Origin: a virus
Direction: 5' to 3' (one strand)
IMG/VR virus record: IMGVR_UViG_3300037191_002592
Coordinates: 1-20,070 of that record
Length of the DNA stretch: 20,070 nt
In this document: positions 5,839 to 14,723 of the stretch, piece after piece
Layout of the letters: every line of letters starts with the position of its first letter
How positions within the stretch are numbered: the stretch's first letter is position 1
Notes under the pieces: generated by a model
What the model saw: the letters and a program-made list of their open reading frames with translations, nothing else
The model's database searches: none
Told to the model about the DNA's origin: nothing
Program-made: the position numbers and the translations under genes

Positions 5839-7923
5839 ATGGCATATAGCAACCCCATTTTAGGCGCAGTACTTGGCAACGAGCAACAAAAGCTGCAGAA
5901 CAAACAGTTTGAGGCAAATCTTTCCCTCGACATCGAAAAATTAGGCTCCCAAAAACGCGGCTGGGACGCGTCTGCTAAGGCCTTAGAGTTAAGCAATAGA
6001 AACACAGAACTTAAAGAAGCCTTTGCCTATTACAAAAGTGGCGTAATGGATCAAGAAACGGGTAACTTCCCCTCACCAGAGCAGCTCGTTGCTGACCCAG
6101 CGTGGAACCAACGCGTTGTCGATTTTTACAACACAGACCTTGTCAAAAAAGTCTGGGACAATGATGGTACGGGTAAGACGTTTAAAGGTTTCGTGCCCGT
6201 AAGTGGCGGTCAAGCGGTCATGGAACTAAGTGACCCAAACGCGTCTCCCCAAGAACGTAAGTTCGTTACTGAAAAAGGCACAAGTGATCAAAACGATAAC
6301 CCCATGCTACTTGATGAAGCGGGATATGCTCGTTTCAACGGCAAGATTGTGTCACAGATGGAGAATGCGGCGGGCATGCTTGGCCAATTTGGCCGTGATG
6401 CAATGCAAGACGTTGGCAACGACAGCCGGGGTCAAACTGCAGCAGTACTTGAAGCGACGAACCCATTGAGTCGATCTACATTAAATAGTGCTGTACAACC
6501 TCAGCAGCCACAGCAGCCTCAGCCTCAGCCACAGCAGCAAGCAGCGCCCGCCGACGGCGTAACTGAGATACCTATAGACCAGTCAGCAGTTGAAGTTCCT
6601 GCCGCTTATGGCAGCGCTGACGGCCAACAACTATCCCTAATGAAACCGGGGGGCAATAAACGAAAAGCAAAGCTAGCTAATTTAGCTACGGTATACAAAT
6701 TGTTGAGGGACCCCCAAAAAGCCAGTGAACTATCCGGCTATACTCCGGAAGCGTTGGCTGGGATTAATGATACTCAGTTAAAGGATGCTGCAAAATTCCA
6801 TAAAAAGGCTATTGAAGGTTTCGGCAGAAAAGATAAAAGAGCGGGGGCTCGAACGCTAGAAAGTAAGCCATTAAGCGAAGATGATCAGAATCAACTAGCC
6901 CTGCACACTTCTGCTTTAAGTGAAATTAAGGCATTAGCGGCAAATCGCATGCAGATTGGTCAAGCTGTTGATCAAAATAACATGGCCGCCAAGGCAGCTA
7001 AGAACGCCGTTACCACACAGGCTGCTAGCGTTAATATGGTCACTGACCCTACTAAACAGCAAGTCCTTGACAGTGCGATTAAGGAAGAGATAGGTACTGA
7101 CCCGAAAGCTATCGAAGCGGCTGCAACCAAAGCAGCGACCAAAATAGCGGACATATCCCCTGGGAAAAAGCTGACCAAAAAGGACGTGTACCAGTTACTA
7201 ACGTTAAAAAACACAGACACCATCGATCAGGCCACGTTTAATCGGTTCATTGATCATGGCGTGCTGTCTAGCGACACAATAGACCTGGTGAAAAACAACA
7301 TCAACAAACAGGTTGAGCTGGCCAAGCAGGCAGGCATGAACCGAACGAAACTCCAGCAAGAACGGATCAAGCAGGCTGCTGACGAGAACGGCGATACGTT
7401 CGACCGGTTTACAGCGCTTGATGCGACTGCCAACGAAGACCCAGCTGCCTACCTAACCAATATGTTCGCTTCTAGAAATAAAGGTGGCCTATCAAACGAC
7501 GAATCCGCACACCTTAGTGTTCATATGGGACAGAAACTTAATGATGAATTCAACATTAATTGGTTCACCAGCCCATACGACACCATGGTTCAAGGCGATT
7601 TAGACCCACAAAATGCAGCCATCGGCATGTCCAGTTTCGCTCTAGACGGGGATAGACTTATTGCGTTGGATGAGAATGGTGAACCTCGCGGCGATCGAGA
7701 TGTTTACCTTAGCGAGTTTAGCGCAGATGAGCAGAAGTACTTCAAGTCAGAGCTGAAAGGCGTTTATGAAACGCGAGTGCAGAACATTACATCTGAGACT
7801 GCCCGCATTCAGAAAAAAATTAACGAAGGTTTTGAGAGTGTCGTCGACAAGCAAAATTCACTTGCCCGACTTATAGTTTTGAGAGAACAAGGCAAACTTG
7901 TGAAACAGCTGCAGGGTAACTAA
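5839..7923 (+). CDS. Putative internal virion protein, T7 gp15-like, 694 aa
   Basis: AGGGAAA before the ATG supports this start. The length is close to T7 gp15 (747 residues), and it sits at the same place between gp14-like and gp16-like genes. It is polar and mainly helical without a signal peptide, a membrane segment or an obvious catalytic motif. Residues 1-210 form a charged domain (NPILGAVLGNEQQKLQ..., then AYYKSGVMDQETGNFPSPEQL and a Trp-containing DPAWNQRVVDFYNTDLVKK). A Gln/Pro-rich linker at residues 220-234 follows, then a long helical part with Ala/Lys-rich stretches (about residues 380-450) and an EF-like acid cluster near DENGEPRGDRDVYLSEF. Such proteins form the periplasmic tunnel during genome ejection in T7. 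Specific function here is inferred from context. Confidence 0.7.
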   Translation: MAYSNPILGAVLGNEQQKLQNKQFEANLSLDIEKLGSQKRGWDASAKALELSNRNTELKEAFAYYKSGVMDQETGNFPSPEQLVADPAWNQRVVDFYNTDLVKKVWDNDGTGKTFKGFVPVSGGQAVMELSDPNASPQERKFVTEKGTSDQNDNPMLLDEAGYARFNGKIVSQMENAAGMLGQFGRDAMQDVGNDSRGQTAAVLEATNPLSRSTLNSAVQPQQPQQPQPQPQQQAAPADGVTEIPIDQSAVEVPAAYGSADGQQLSLMKPGGNKRKAKLANLATVYKLLRDPQKASELSGYTPEALAGINDTQLKDAAKFHKKAIEGFGRKDKRAGARTLESKPLSEDDQNQLALHTSALSEIKALAANRMQIGQAVDQNNMAAKAAKNAVTTQAASVNMVTDPTKQQVLDSAIKEEIGTDPKAIEAAATKAATKIADISPGKKLTKKDVYQLLTLKNTDTIDQATFNRFIDHGVLSSDTIDLVKNNINKQVELAKQAGMNRTKLQQERIKQAADENGDTFDRFTALDATANEDPAAYLTNMFASRNKGGLSNDESAHLSVHMGQKLNDEFNINWFTSPYDTMVQGDLDPQNAAIGMSSFALDGDRLIALDENGEPRGDRDVYLSEFSADEQKYFKSELKGVYETRVQNITSETARIQKKINEGFESVVDKQNSLARLIVLREQGKLVKQLQGN
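6496..6540 (+). repeat. CAG/CCT-rich simple repeat coding for a Gln/Pro linker
   Basis: Imperfect repeats of CAGCAGCCT and CAGCCT encode alternating Gln and Pro (residues 220-234 of the gp15-like protein). It most likely marks a flexible hinge between the N-terminal domain and the helical body, and is a natural site for length variation. Confidence 0.7.
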
Positions 7924-10900
7924 TGAGCGGATTCGACATAGACCAACAGATACAAGATCTCGAAAAGCAGATTGCTCTTGATATAAAAAGCGAGAGCGTA
8001 ATCCCCAACATAGATCTGATGATCGCTGATCTAGAAGCAGGGGAAGTAATGACCCCCCAGAATCTATCCGCTACTGAGGCGGGTTTTGAAGCGGGGCGTA
8101 AAGGCCTAATCTCGTCTAAGGAGACGGCAGGCGCAGCCTTTAATTATTTGATTGGCGACGATGAGGCTGGTGCTGCGCGTTTAAAAACAGCAGCGACAAT
8201 TGATGGTCAGGTTGGTCGATTAGCTAGCCAATACGCTAGCTTTGAAGATTTTATAGAGGACCCAGGGTTTAGTAACTTCGCTGAGATGTCAGCATTTAAG
8301 CTTGGCCAAGCGGTTCCATCAGCCATTGAAAGTTTTGCAGCGGGTACTGCAGGCGCAGCCATCGGTTTCTCAACTGGGGCAGGCGTAGGCGCATTGCCGG
8401 GTTTCGCTGCTGGACTAGTTGGTAAGGGTCAAGCAAAGCGCATGGTGCGTGATGCCATCCTCGAATATGCCAAAGGCAAAGGCACTAAAGAATCTATAGA
8501 GGTTGCTCAACAAGCACTTAAATTGAGTGCTATAAAAAGCCTGACATCCAAAGGGGCAAAAACGGGCGCCCTTAGCGCTGGTTATTACCAAGGTGTTGCT
8601 TCCTCCTTTAGTGAATCTCTAGAGACAGGACAAGATCGAACTGAGGCAGCTGGGTTAGCAGCATTGATGGGCGTTCCATTCGCTGTTGCCGACGTAGCAC
8701 CTGAGATATTGTTTGTAAAATCCTTGTCAAAGCTCGCAAAAACATCTGGAACGAAGTCTGTATTTGGGAATGTTGTAGGTTCTGCATTCAAACAAGGCGG
8801 GGCAGAAGCGCTTGCGGAAGCCAGCCAAGAAGGTTTAATTGTTGCACAACGCTTCCAGCAAGACCCAAACTACGATAAAGAACGCGCAATCATGCGGATT
8901 GCTGATGCAGCGTACTCAGGTCTAGTAGCTGGTGGTGCATTAGGTACTAGTTCAGGCACTATTAAAGCGACCTTCTCATCAGCGCAAAAAATCCTAAACG
9001 ACACACGAAAAACGATGGATGCGAAGCCTTTCACCCCCGGATCTACGGTTAACAGCTTTGAATTCGAGGATACATCCCCAGAAGGTATGGCCGGAGTCCC
9101 TCTTAACGAGTTGGTCTATGCAGTAAAAGATGCCCAAGACGGAGAAACACTTGGCGCCGACCCTACTACTCAGGAACATGCAGCCGCTGCCATTCAGGAA
9201 CTGAATCGACGTTCGGAAGAGATGGGCCCTAACAGGTTCCAAGAGCTCGTTAAAAAAGAGCTACAGCGAGGGGCAACCCTACCGGAAAACGATAAGTCTG
9301 AGGTTGAGCAAGAAATATTCAATGAGACGGATCTGCCAGAAGCAGGCGCTACTGAACAGCGCACGGCGGACGGTGAATTAAGTGAACAACCACAAGGCTT
9401 TGAAGAGCGTTTGTTAGGTAAAAATAACAAAGGTGACGGTTATGTGCCTGGCAGTCGCGCCATCCGTACACGTCTCAAAAAACTACAAAAAGAGAACCCA
9501 GGGCTTCAGTATCGCCTCGTTCAAAAAGAGGGCGCTGAGTTTATAGAAGAGGTTGTCGAAAGCAGCTTCGACGTCAGCCAGATAGTTAATGAAGGTATTA
9601 ACAAGGCGCGTGCTGGCACAAAGGAAGGCGGCAAAGACCGCACTCTTCCAGCAACCGATCCTCAAGGGAAGAACATTAAGTTGTCACCGGCGGAGCTTGC
9701 TCACGCAGGTATGAGGGCGAACAACAAAGACAAAGCTAATGCATCCAGCATGACTTACCCGCAGTTACTCATGTCGGGTTTCTTACGCATGAACCAGGAG
9801 CTTGCGGACAAAGGGTTCAAGATTGACCTTAATACGTTGCCTGATAGCACTATCATCGCCAAAGCGAATGGCAAAGCATACACATGGGGCGACCTTAAAA
9901 AAGCATGGTCCAAACGGGCAAACACAAAAGAAGGTTCTGCATTTGATGGCAAGGCCGCAAAAGAAGATGCGTTAATCAGCACAGAAGAAAAGATAGAGAA
10001 GTTGATTGCAGAGCTCGAGAAACTTGACCCCAATTCACAAGGACGTGCGGCAGAAATCAGTACCGAATTAGACACTGCCGAAGCCAGCCGTGAAGATCAG
10101 GCGAACGTTTTAGAACAGAATGAAGAAGTAGAAACTGACACCATCGCAATGGGTGAGGCCCAAGCACAACAGGATGCTAAAAAAACGCGGAACGTTGATG
10201 AGAATGGTAACCCTATTTCGTACTCAACACGTAAAGGGGCGAAACCTAAAACGACCGCTAAGCCGAAACCTAAGCAGGCCCAGAAGGCAGCACCCGTTAA
10301 AGAACGAGTGATTGGCAAAGTGTCAGTATGGGGAGCGTTTCCTGACGTATTCGCAAACTACGCCAACGCTATTATTGCGGCAGTTGGTATAAAGAAAAAA
10401 GTCAATATTATGTGGGCCGAAGATGCCGAAGCCTTTTTAGAGCAGCATCCAGGTGCGGTAGATGGCGCCATAATCAATAAGGCAACAGAAGGCTCACAAC
10501 GGGCAATGGTTTATCAGCTTGACGATGTTGCCTACGTCTTTGTTAAAAAAGGCGTTGATAACGATTACCGCATAGCAAACACCGCCGCTATTTTAGCGCA
10601 CGAACTTGGCCATATACTCTATCGCGAAAGCTTAGATAACATGACTGATGCCAACCTAGCCCGACTAAAAAAGGCCTATCAGGAACAGTTAAAGTCTAAG
10701 AGCAATAAGCAATATACAAACGACGATGCCGGCTTCCAGGAATGGTATTCGGATCAGGTATCTGCATGGGCTGCCAAACAAACAACTAACCCAACCAAAT
10801 TTGCTGAGTCACATTTCAAACGTGTTGCTGCAAAGATGCAAACGCTGTGGCGCAAGTCACGCCAGTTTGTTCGTCAGAATGTGCGTAATTTGACTGACAA

Positions 10901-13004
10901 ACAGAGGCAGGCATTACGGACGATGAAGGACCGTTTCACTTTGGACGAAACTTTCGAGCAGTACATGGAAAGCGTGATGGAAAGCGTCCACGGCGGACAA
11001 TCCCAGTCTTCCCAATCTGAGTCCCAATCTGAGCCCAATTGGCGATACGCTAACGAATCAACCAAAGCAAATCCTGCAGCTGATGTGGACATAGATGCTG
11101 CAATTAAGCGCCTCCAAAGCAAGCCAGCGGTAACTAAGCTGGTAGAAGCCATGCAACAGGTGTGGGAATCGGGTATGGCGGACGGCCTACTTAAGGTCAT
11201 TCTATCTGCAGATCAGTACGCTCGACTTCGGTTAGGTAAGTACGGCCCTGCGTTTGCTAACCTGTTCTACCACCGCACTCAGTCATCTAACAATAACCAA
11301 GGCGATATGCTCAACAAACAGCATCACGCATTAGATAAGTGGAATGCCCAGTTTGCAGAAATTCTAGGGGAAGATCCTGAGCACTCAGATAAAGTCCTGG
11401 AAGAAATGCAGGCCGGTGTTAACATCAACGACTCGATAGATCCAAAGATGCGACAGCAGTTGGCGGACGTCTTTGAGCGTTTCCACAAAGATTACCTAGT
11501 AAAGCGTATGCCGAAAATAGGAAAGATCCGCAACTACTTCCCAATTGTATACAACATATTGGCCATCCAGGAAAACCCAGATGCGTTTGTGGCCGAGCTT
11601 AAGAAGGGCGGGCTTAATCAAGCAGAAGCACAGACGGTCATGCGCACGATGCTTGAGAACGATGGTGCATTCATTGAAGACGTGCCAAACCATGAGTTAT
11701 TTGGCCCTAAGTTCAACGCCAAGATGCAGCGTACATTAAAGAACATGGATGCGAAGGCAATGCAGAAGCTTGGGTTCTACCAAAACCCGATGGTTGCCGT
11801 TCAGTTGTACTTAAAGCAAGCAACTAAACACGCAGAATACAACGTTATAAAGGATGACGCGGAAGCACTGTTAAACAAGATGCCTCCCAAGCAACGCGCT
11901 CATGCTCGTAAAATTGTGCTTGGTTACATGGGCCGGTTGGGTGCGCAGATCGACCCTAAGTGGAACAAGTTCCAGTCATACATCGCAGCATTGCAGTTTG
12001 CAACCACACTACTTTTCGCTACAGTGGCGTCGTTCACTGATCTGGGCAACCCAATCGTTCGGGCAAAAGATATGGACGGTTTTAAAAGCGCACTTGGCAA
12101 CTGGCGTAAATTCATGAGTAAACAAAGCCGGGAAGAGATGACTGAGTTCGCAGAGCGTATTGGCGCAGCGTCGCGTGAAGCTGTGCGTGAAGCATTGAAC
12201 CAGTCTTACAACTCAGAATATATTGATCCAGGCGCACGTAAGTGGTCAGACAAATATTTCAAGGCTATTGGACTAGAGCATTGGACGCGCATGACTCGTA
12301 TTATCTCAGCTAATATGGCGAGGGATTTTATTAGCACCCACGCCAAAAAAGCGACAGCGGGGGACAAACGCAGCATGCGCTACCTCAAAGAACTAGGCCT
12401 GACTGCTGAGACCGCCACCAAAGGCTATGACCGAGAAACAGACACACTTGATCTAACCACTCCGGAAGGTCAAGCAGTGCAAGATGCGATCCTCAATTTT
12501 GTTGACGAAGCCATTGTTCGGCCTAACGCCGCACAACGACCTACCTGGGCGAGTGATCCACACTACATGTTGATTTGGCAATTAAAGAGCTTCTTCTACT
12601 CATTCGGACAAATCGTTGTTGGCGGTGTCGCCCGCGAGATGCAGTCGCGTTGGGCAGAAGGCGACAGAGCGAAATCTGCGTTACCAGCAATGGTGTTGTT
12701 CGCTGCACTCTTACCGCTTGCAGCACTCGCATTACAAACTAGGGAGATGATCAAAGGGGCGTTTAAAGACGACGAACGCGAAAAGCCAGAAGAAGATACA
12801 ATCAACTACTTGTTCGACCTAGTTGATCGCGCCGGTATCTTAGGACCATTATCGATCATAAAATCAATGTCTGACGCAGGTAACTATGGGCGTAGCGGAG
12901 TGTTTGCTGCACTAGGCCCAACTGCGGGAACCCTTGAAACATTTTTGGATGGGGACACGCAGGGGTTGGCTAAAAGGCTAATACCCATCTACTCACAGTT
13001 ATAA
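7923..13004 (+). CDS. Giant gp16-like ejection protein with embedded zinc-metallopeptidase motif
   Basis: At 1693 residues this is longer than T7 gp16 (1318) and is the last of the ejection cluster. A Gly/Ala-rich hydrophobic stretch at residues 140-167 could insert in membranes; GGAEALAEASQEGL (292-305) resembles the 'G.EG.TE..QE' motif of large phage pilot proteins. Residues 440-560 are acidic and polar, and 740-785 are Lys-rich and probably disordered. HELGH at 893-897, followed by FQEWYSD with Glu940, is a gluzincin-like zinc site; the stretch before it (about 785-890) has a matching alpha/beta layout. The C-terminal half is helical, with hydrophobic segments at 1350-1371 and 1586-1604, and resembles the 'large polyvalent protein' tail domains (possibly LPD38). 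The SLT lytic transglycosylase found at the N-terminus of T7 gp16 is not visible, so the peptidase may replace it as wall- or envelope-processing activity. ATG overlaps the previous stop by one base. Confidence 0.8.
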   Translation: MSGFDIDQQIQDLEKQIALDIKSESVIPNIDLMIADLEAGEVMTPQNLSATEAGFEAGRKGLISSKETAGAAFNYLIGDDEAGAARLKTAATIDGQVGRLASQYASFEDFIEDPGFSNFAEMSAFKLGQAVPSAIESFAAGTAGAAIGFSTGAGVGALPGFAAGLVGKGQAKRMVRDAILEYAKGKGTKESIEVAQQALKLSAIKSLTSKGAKTGALSAGYYQGVASSFSESLETGQDRTEAAGLAALMGVPFAVADVAPEILFVKSLSKLAKTSGTKSVFGNVVGSAFKQGGAEALAEASQEGLIVAQRFQQDPNYDKERAIMRIADAAYSGLVAGGALGTSSGTIKATFSSAQKILNDTRKTMDAKPFTPGSTVNSFEFEDTSPEGMAGVPLNELVYAVKDAQDGETLGADPTTQEHAAAAIQELNRRSEEMGPNRFQELVKKELQRGATLPENDKSEVEQEIFNETDLPEAGATEQRTADGELSEQPQGFEERLLGKNNKGDGYVPGSRAIRTRLKKLQKENPGLQYRLVQKEGAEFIEEVVESSFDVSQIVNEGINKARAGTKEGGKDRTLPATDPQGKNIKLSPAELAHAGMRANNKDKANASSMTYPQLLMSGFLRMNQELADKGFKIDLNTLPDSTIIAKANGKAYTWGDLKKAWSKRANTKEGSAFDGKAAKEDALISTEEKIEKLIAELEKLDPNSQGRAAEISTELDTAEASREDQANVLEQNEEVETDTIAMGEAQAQQDAKKTRNVDENGNPISYSTRKGAKPKTTAKPKPKQAQKAAPVKERVIGKVSVWGAFPDVFANYANAIIAAVGIKKKVNIMWAEDAEAFLEQHPGAVDGAIINKATEGSQRAMVYQLDDVAYVFVKKGVDNDYRIANTAAILAHELGHILYRESLDNMTDANLARLKKAYQEQLKSKSNKQYTNDDAGFQEWYSDQVSAWAAKQTTNPTKFAESHFKRVAAKMQTLWRKSRQFVRQNVRNLTDKQRQALRTMKDRFTLDETFEQYMESVMESVHGGQSQSSQSESQSEPNWRYANESTKANPAADVDIDAAIKRLQSKPAVTKLVEAMQQVWESGMADGLLKVILSADQYARLRLGKYGPAFANLFYHRTQSSNNNQGDMLNKQHHALDKWNAQFAEILGEDPEHSDKVLEEMQAGVNINDSIDPKMRQQLADVFERFHKDYLVKRMPKIGKIRNYFPIVYNILAIQENPDAFVAELKKGGLNQAEAQTVMRTMLENDGAFIEDVPNHELFGPKFNAKMQRTLKNMDAKAMQKLGFYQNPMVAVQLYLKQATKHAEYNVIKDDAEALLNKMPPKQRAHARKIVLGYMGRLGAQIDPKWNKFQSYIAALQFATTLLFATVASFTDLGNPIVRAKDMDGFKSALGNWRKFMSKQSREEMTEFAERIGAASREAVREALNQSYNSEYIDPGARKWSDKYFKAIGLEHWTRMTRIISANMARDFISTHAKKATAGDKRSMRYLKELGLTAETATKGYDRETDTLDLTTPEGQAVQDAILNFVDEAIVRPNAAQRPTWASDPHYMLIWQLKSFFYSFGQIVVGGVAREMQSRWAEGDRAKSALPAMVLFAALLPLAALALQTREMIKGAFKDDEREKPEEDTINYLFDLVDRAGILGPLSIIKSMSDAGNYGRSGVFAALGPTAGTLETFLDGDTQGLAKRLIPIYSQL

Positions 13005-13017
13005 GCACGGCTTATAA
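12999..13017 (+). promoter_or_regulatory. 19-nt perfect inverted-repeat site C before the fibre module
   Basis: TTATAAGC (12999-13006), spacer ACG, GCTTATAA (13010-13017): a perfect 8-bp palindrome that overlaps the stop codon of the giant gene and matches site B at 16 of 19 positions. It stands in the only real gap between the ejection and fibre genes, 59 nt before the next ATG. A perfect TATAAT follows at 13026-13031, with no recognisable -35 box, so the palindrome may bind an activator or repressor or be the core of a phage-specific late promoter. Confidence 0.55.
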
Positions 13018-13025
13018 AATAGTGA

Positions 13026-13031
13026 TATAAT
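13026..13031 (+). promoter_or_regulatory. Candidate -10 box of a fibre-module promoter
   Basis: TATAAT matches the sigma70 -10 consensus exactly. The site 17 nt upstream (13003-13008, AAGCAC) does not resemble TTGACA and falls inside palindrome site C. A GGCATGCC palindrome lies at 13037-13044, near where transcription would start. The promoter call is tentative. Confidence 0.4.
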
Positions 13032-13076
13032 ATCTTGGCATGCCGATGCTGAGAATAACCCTTACTTGAGGTCAAA

Positions 13077-13448
13077 ATGGCTTACTACGATACACAGTTT
13101 CTCGTCAAGGGAGACACCCTGCCGCAATTGAATCTAATTATCCGGGATTCTAATACCGCTGCGTCGGGCGCAACTCTAGACGATTCTGACTCAAGTACCT
13201 GGGCTCCGATCGATTTGTCGGGTGCAACAGTGCGCTTAAAATTCAAGGCATTAGGCTCAACGGCGGTTAAGGAAAACTTAATCTTCAGCGTTCGTAACCC
13301 AGTAGAGGGCGACGTGTTTTTGGCATGGCCTGCTGCGGCGCTCGATACAGCGGGTACGTTCACTGGTGAAATTGAAGTAACTTACGCAGACGGCGGCATT
13401 CAAACGGTCTATGACCAGCTTAAATTTAAAGTGCGTGAGGATTATTAA
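13077..13448 (+). CDS. Ig-like tail protein, BppU N-terminal domain-like
   Basis: GAGGT (13068-13072) precedes the ATG, and the gene is the first after the intergenic promoter-like region. The 123-residue sequence is nearly all beta: GDTLPQLNLIIRD, then IDLSGATVRLKFKA, DVFLAWPAAALDTAGTFTGEIEVTYADG and a final VREDY. This follows the pattern 'GDtlP.l...l.d...pidLtGatv.f......v......G.v...w...dt...G.y..e.evt..dG' of the small immunoglobulin-like domain seen at the N-terminus of baseplate upper proteins (BppU) and as stand-alone proteins next to phage fibre genes. It probably acts as an adaptor or decorating domain that links fibres to the tail hub. The family recognition is from memory. Confidence 0.72.
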   Translation: MAYYDTQFLVKGDTLPQLNLIIRDSNTAASGATLDDSDSSTWAPIDLSGATVRLKFKALGSTAVKENLIFSVRNPVEGDVFLAWPAAALDTAGTFTGEIEVTYADGGIQTVYDQLKFKVREDY

Positions 13449-14284
13449 TGTCCTTACGCTTCTCGCTATCCACTAAGAGACTTAAACTTAGTGACGTAGA
13501 AACTGTTTCATCCGTTACGGTCCCCAGCGTCAGTGTCTCTATGAGCCATATCGCTGCGGCAACTGCAGTAATGGCACGAATGGTGGCGAGTGGCATCTGG
13601 TTTAATGCCAACCCGAAAGACAAAGCGTTGACTGAAACGGTAGGCTTGGTTGACCAACTTGCGGCGCATCTAGCCAAAATTGAAACTGATGTGGCTGACT
13701 TATCCGATGTAGCGACGATTGCCGTAAGTGCCGGGTTTATTGATGCAGCTAGCTTGTTGGATTCCGCTGCTATGAGTGTCGGGCTTAGTGTCGTCGATTC
13801 AGTTGCATTGACTGAATCACTTGCCTTTTTTATTCAGTCAGCATTACAAGACCCGGTAACCCTTCAAGACCATCATACCTTTGCACTATTAAGCTCTGCA
13901 GCTGATTCAACAGCTGTAGTTGACCAAGCACATTCGATGTTTGGAAAACAGTTAACTGACACCACATCCGTTTTAGATAACCTGGAACGTGCGGGGCAAT
14001 TCCAACGTGCGTTCGCAGATATCGTTAGCATCGATGACTTCTCACAAGTGGACAAGCAGTGGAGTGGTACGAAGCAAAACGTCGCCTTTACATCTGACCT
14101 AAGCCTATTTGGACTTTCAAAAGCTGCACTGGACTCAGCCCTTATAGGTGACGCGTATTCTTATGCAGCCAGTAAAGGACTTACTGATTCCGTCGGCTCA
14201 GTGGATGAAATAAGCATTCAATTGAACAGCGTTTCTACGCCCGTATTTAACGGGTTTACTTTTAATTCCAGTACCTTCGGGTAG
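13448..14284 (+). CDS. Repetitive structural protein, putative fibre shaft, 278 aa
   Basis: The ATG overlaps the previous stop by one base. From about residue 58 onwards the protein is a chain of roughly 18-residue repeats with the pattern D-S-x-x-hydrophobic-x-D followed by a hydrophobic stretch and ending L-T or similar. Clear units start at residue 117: DSVALTESLAFFIQSALQ, DPVTLQDHHTFALLSSAA and DSTAVVDQAHSMFGKQLT, followed by further 18-20-residue units. The C-terminus STPVFNGFTFNSSTFG has a 'FNG.tFNs.tFG' cap seen, from memory, on other phage repeat proteins. Regular short repeats capped by such a motif suggest an elongated fibre or stalk. No known enzyme motif is present, and the name of the family is not known to me. 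Confidence 0.65.
   Translation: MSLRFSLSTKRLKLSDVETVSSVTVPSVSVSMSHIAAATAVMARMVASGIWFNANPKDKALTETVGLVDQLAAHLAKIETDVADLSDVATIAVSAGFIDAASLLDSAAMSVGLSVVDSVALTESLAFFIQSALQDPVTLQDHHTFALLSSAADSTAVVDQAHSMFGKQLTDTTSVLDNLERAGQFQRAFADIVSIDDFSQVDKQWSGTKQNVAFTSDLSLFGLSKAALDSALIGDAYSYAASKGLTDSVGSVDEISIQLNSVSTPVFNGFTFNSSTFG
13796..14208 (+). repeat. Degenerate tandem 18-20-residue protein repeats
   Basis: Seven or so consecutive units, each opening with Asp/Gln followed by a hydrophobic residue at the fourth or fifth place, lie end to end. Identity is at the protein level only; the DNA is too diverged to be a recent tandem duplication, which points to an old, selected repeat architecture. Confidence 0.55.
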
Positions 14285-14294
14285 GAGAAGATTT

Positions 14295-14723
14295 ATGATT
14301 AATGATCAGTTGCAAATGACAGGTGCTTTAACTGTCGAGAAAAATGGTCAAGTTGTGCATGAAATACCCAACTTGGTCGTTACAGCCGGTAAAGCGCTTG
14401 TAGCTGCAAGACTTGCGGGGGGCGGTTCAAACGTCACTCATATGGCAGTAGGTACAAGTAATACAGCGGCAGCAGCAGGCCAAACAACGTTGGCCAGCGA
14501 ACTAGATCGTAATGGCTTAACTAACCCTGGTGGCACACCGTCATTAAACACAGTTCAGTACGCGTGTACTTGGGACGCAGGCGATGGCACGGGTGCATTA
14601 ACTGAAGCTGGTTTATTTACGGCATCGAGTGGCGGCACAATGCTGGCGCGCACTGTCTTTTCCGTCGTGAACAAAGGGGCCAACGACTCGATTACGATTA
14701 CTTGGACAATAACTATCTCATAA
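14295..14723 (+). CDS. Conserved phage fibre-associated structural protein, 142 aa
   Basis: GGAGAAG lies just before the ATG, ten nt after the preceding stop. The sequence reads GALTVEKNGQVVHEIPNLVVTAGKALVAARL, then VTHMAVGTSNTAA, TLASELDRNGL, GTGALTEAGLFTASSGGTMLARTVFSVVNK and ITITWTITI, here given by segments. From memory this is a widespread stand-alone phage protein ('NlVVt.GK..iA.r', 'MAVGt', 'L..El.R', 'G.ltEAGlF....gGtMLaRT.F.v..K...d.i.itWti') found among tail-fibre and neck genes of many tailed phages. It is beta-rich and probably a trimeric or decorating tail component. Its precise role is not established to my knowledge, but the match to the pattern is strong. Confidence 0.78.
   Translation: MINDQLQMTGALTVEKNGQVVHEIPNLVVTAGKALVAARLAGGGSNVTHMAVGTSNTAAAAGQTTLASELDRNGLTNPGGTPSLNTVQYACTWDAGDGTGALTEAGLFTASSGGTMLARTVFSVVNKGANDSITITWTITIS

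Noticed and set aside
10569-10905. Toxin or defence function for the metallopeptidase region
   Set aside because: HExxH peptidases also occur in toxins of the ImmA or polymorphic type, but there is no antitoxin or repressor partner and the domain sits inside a virion-type protein, so only an ejection-related role is proposed.
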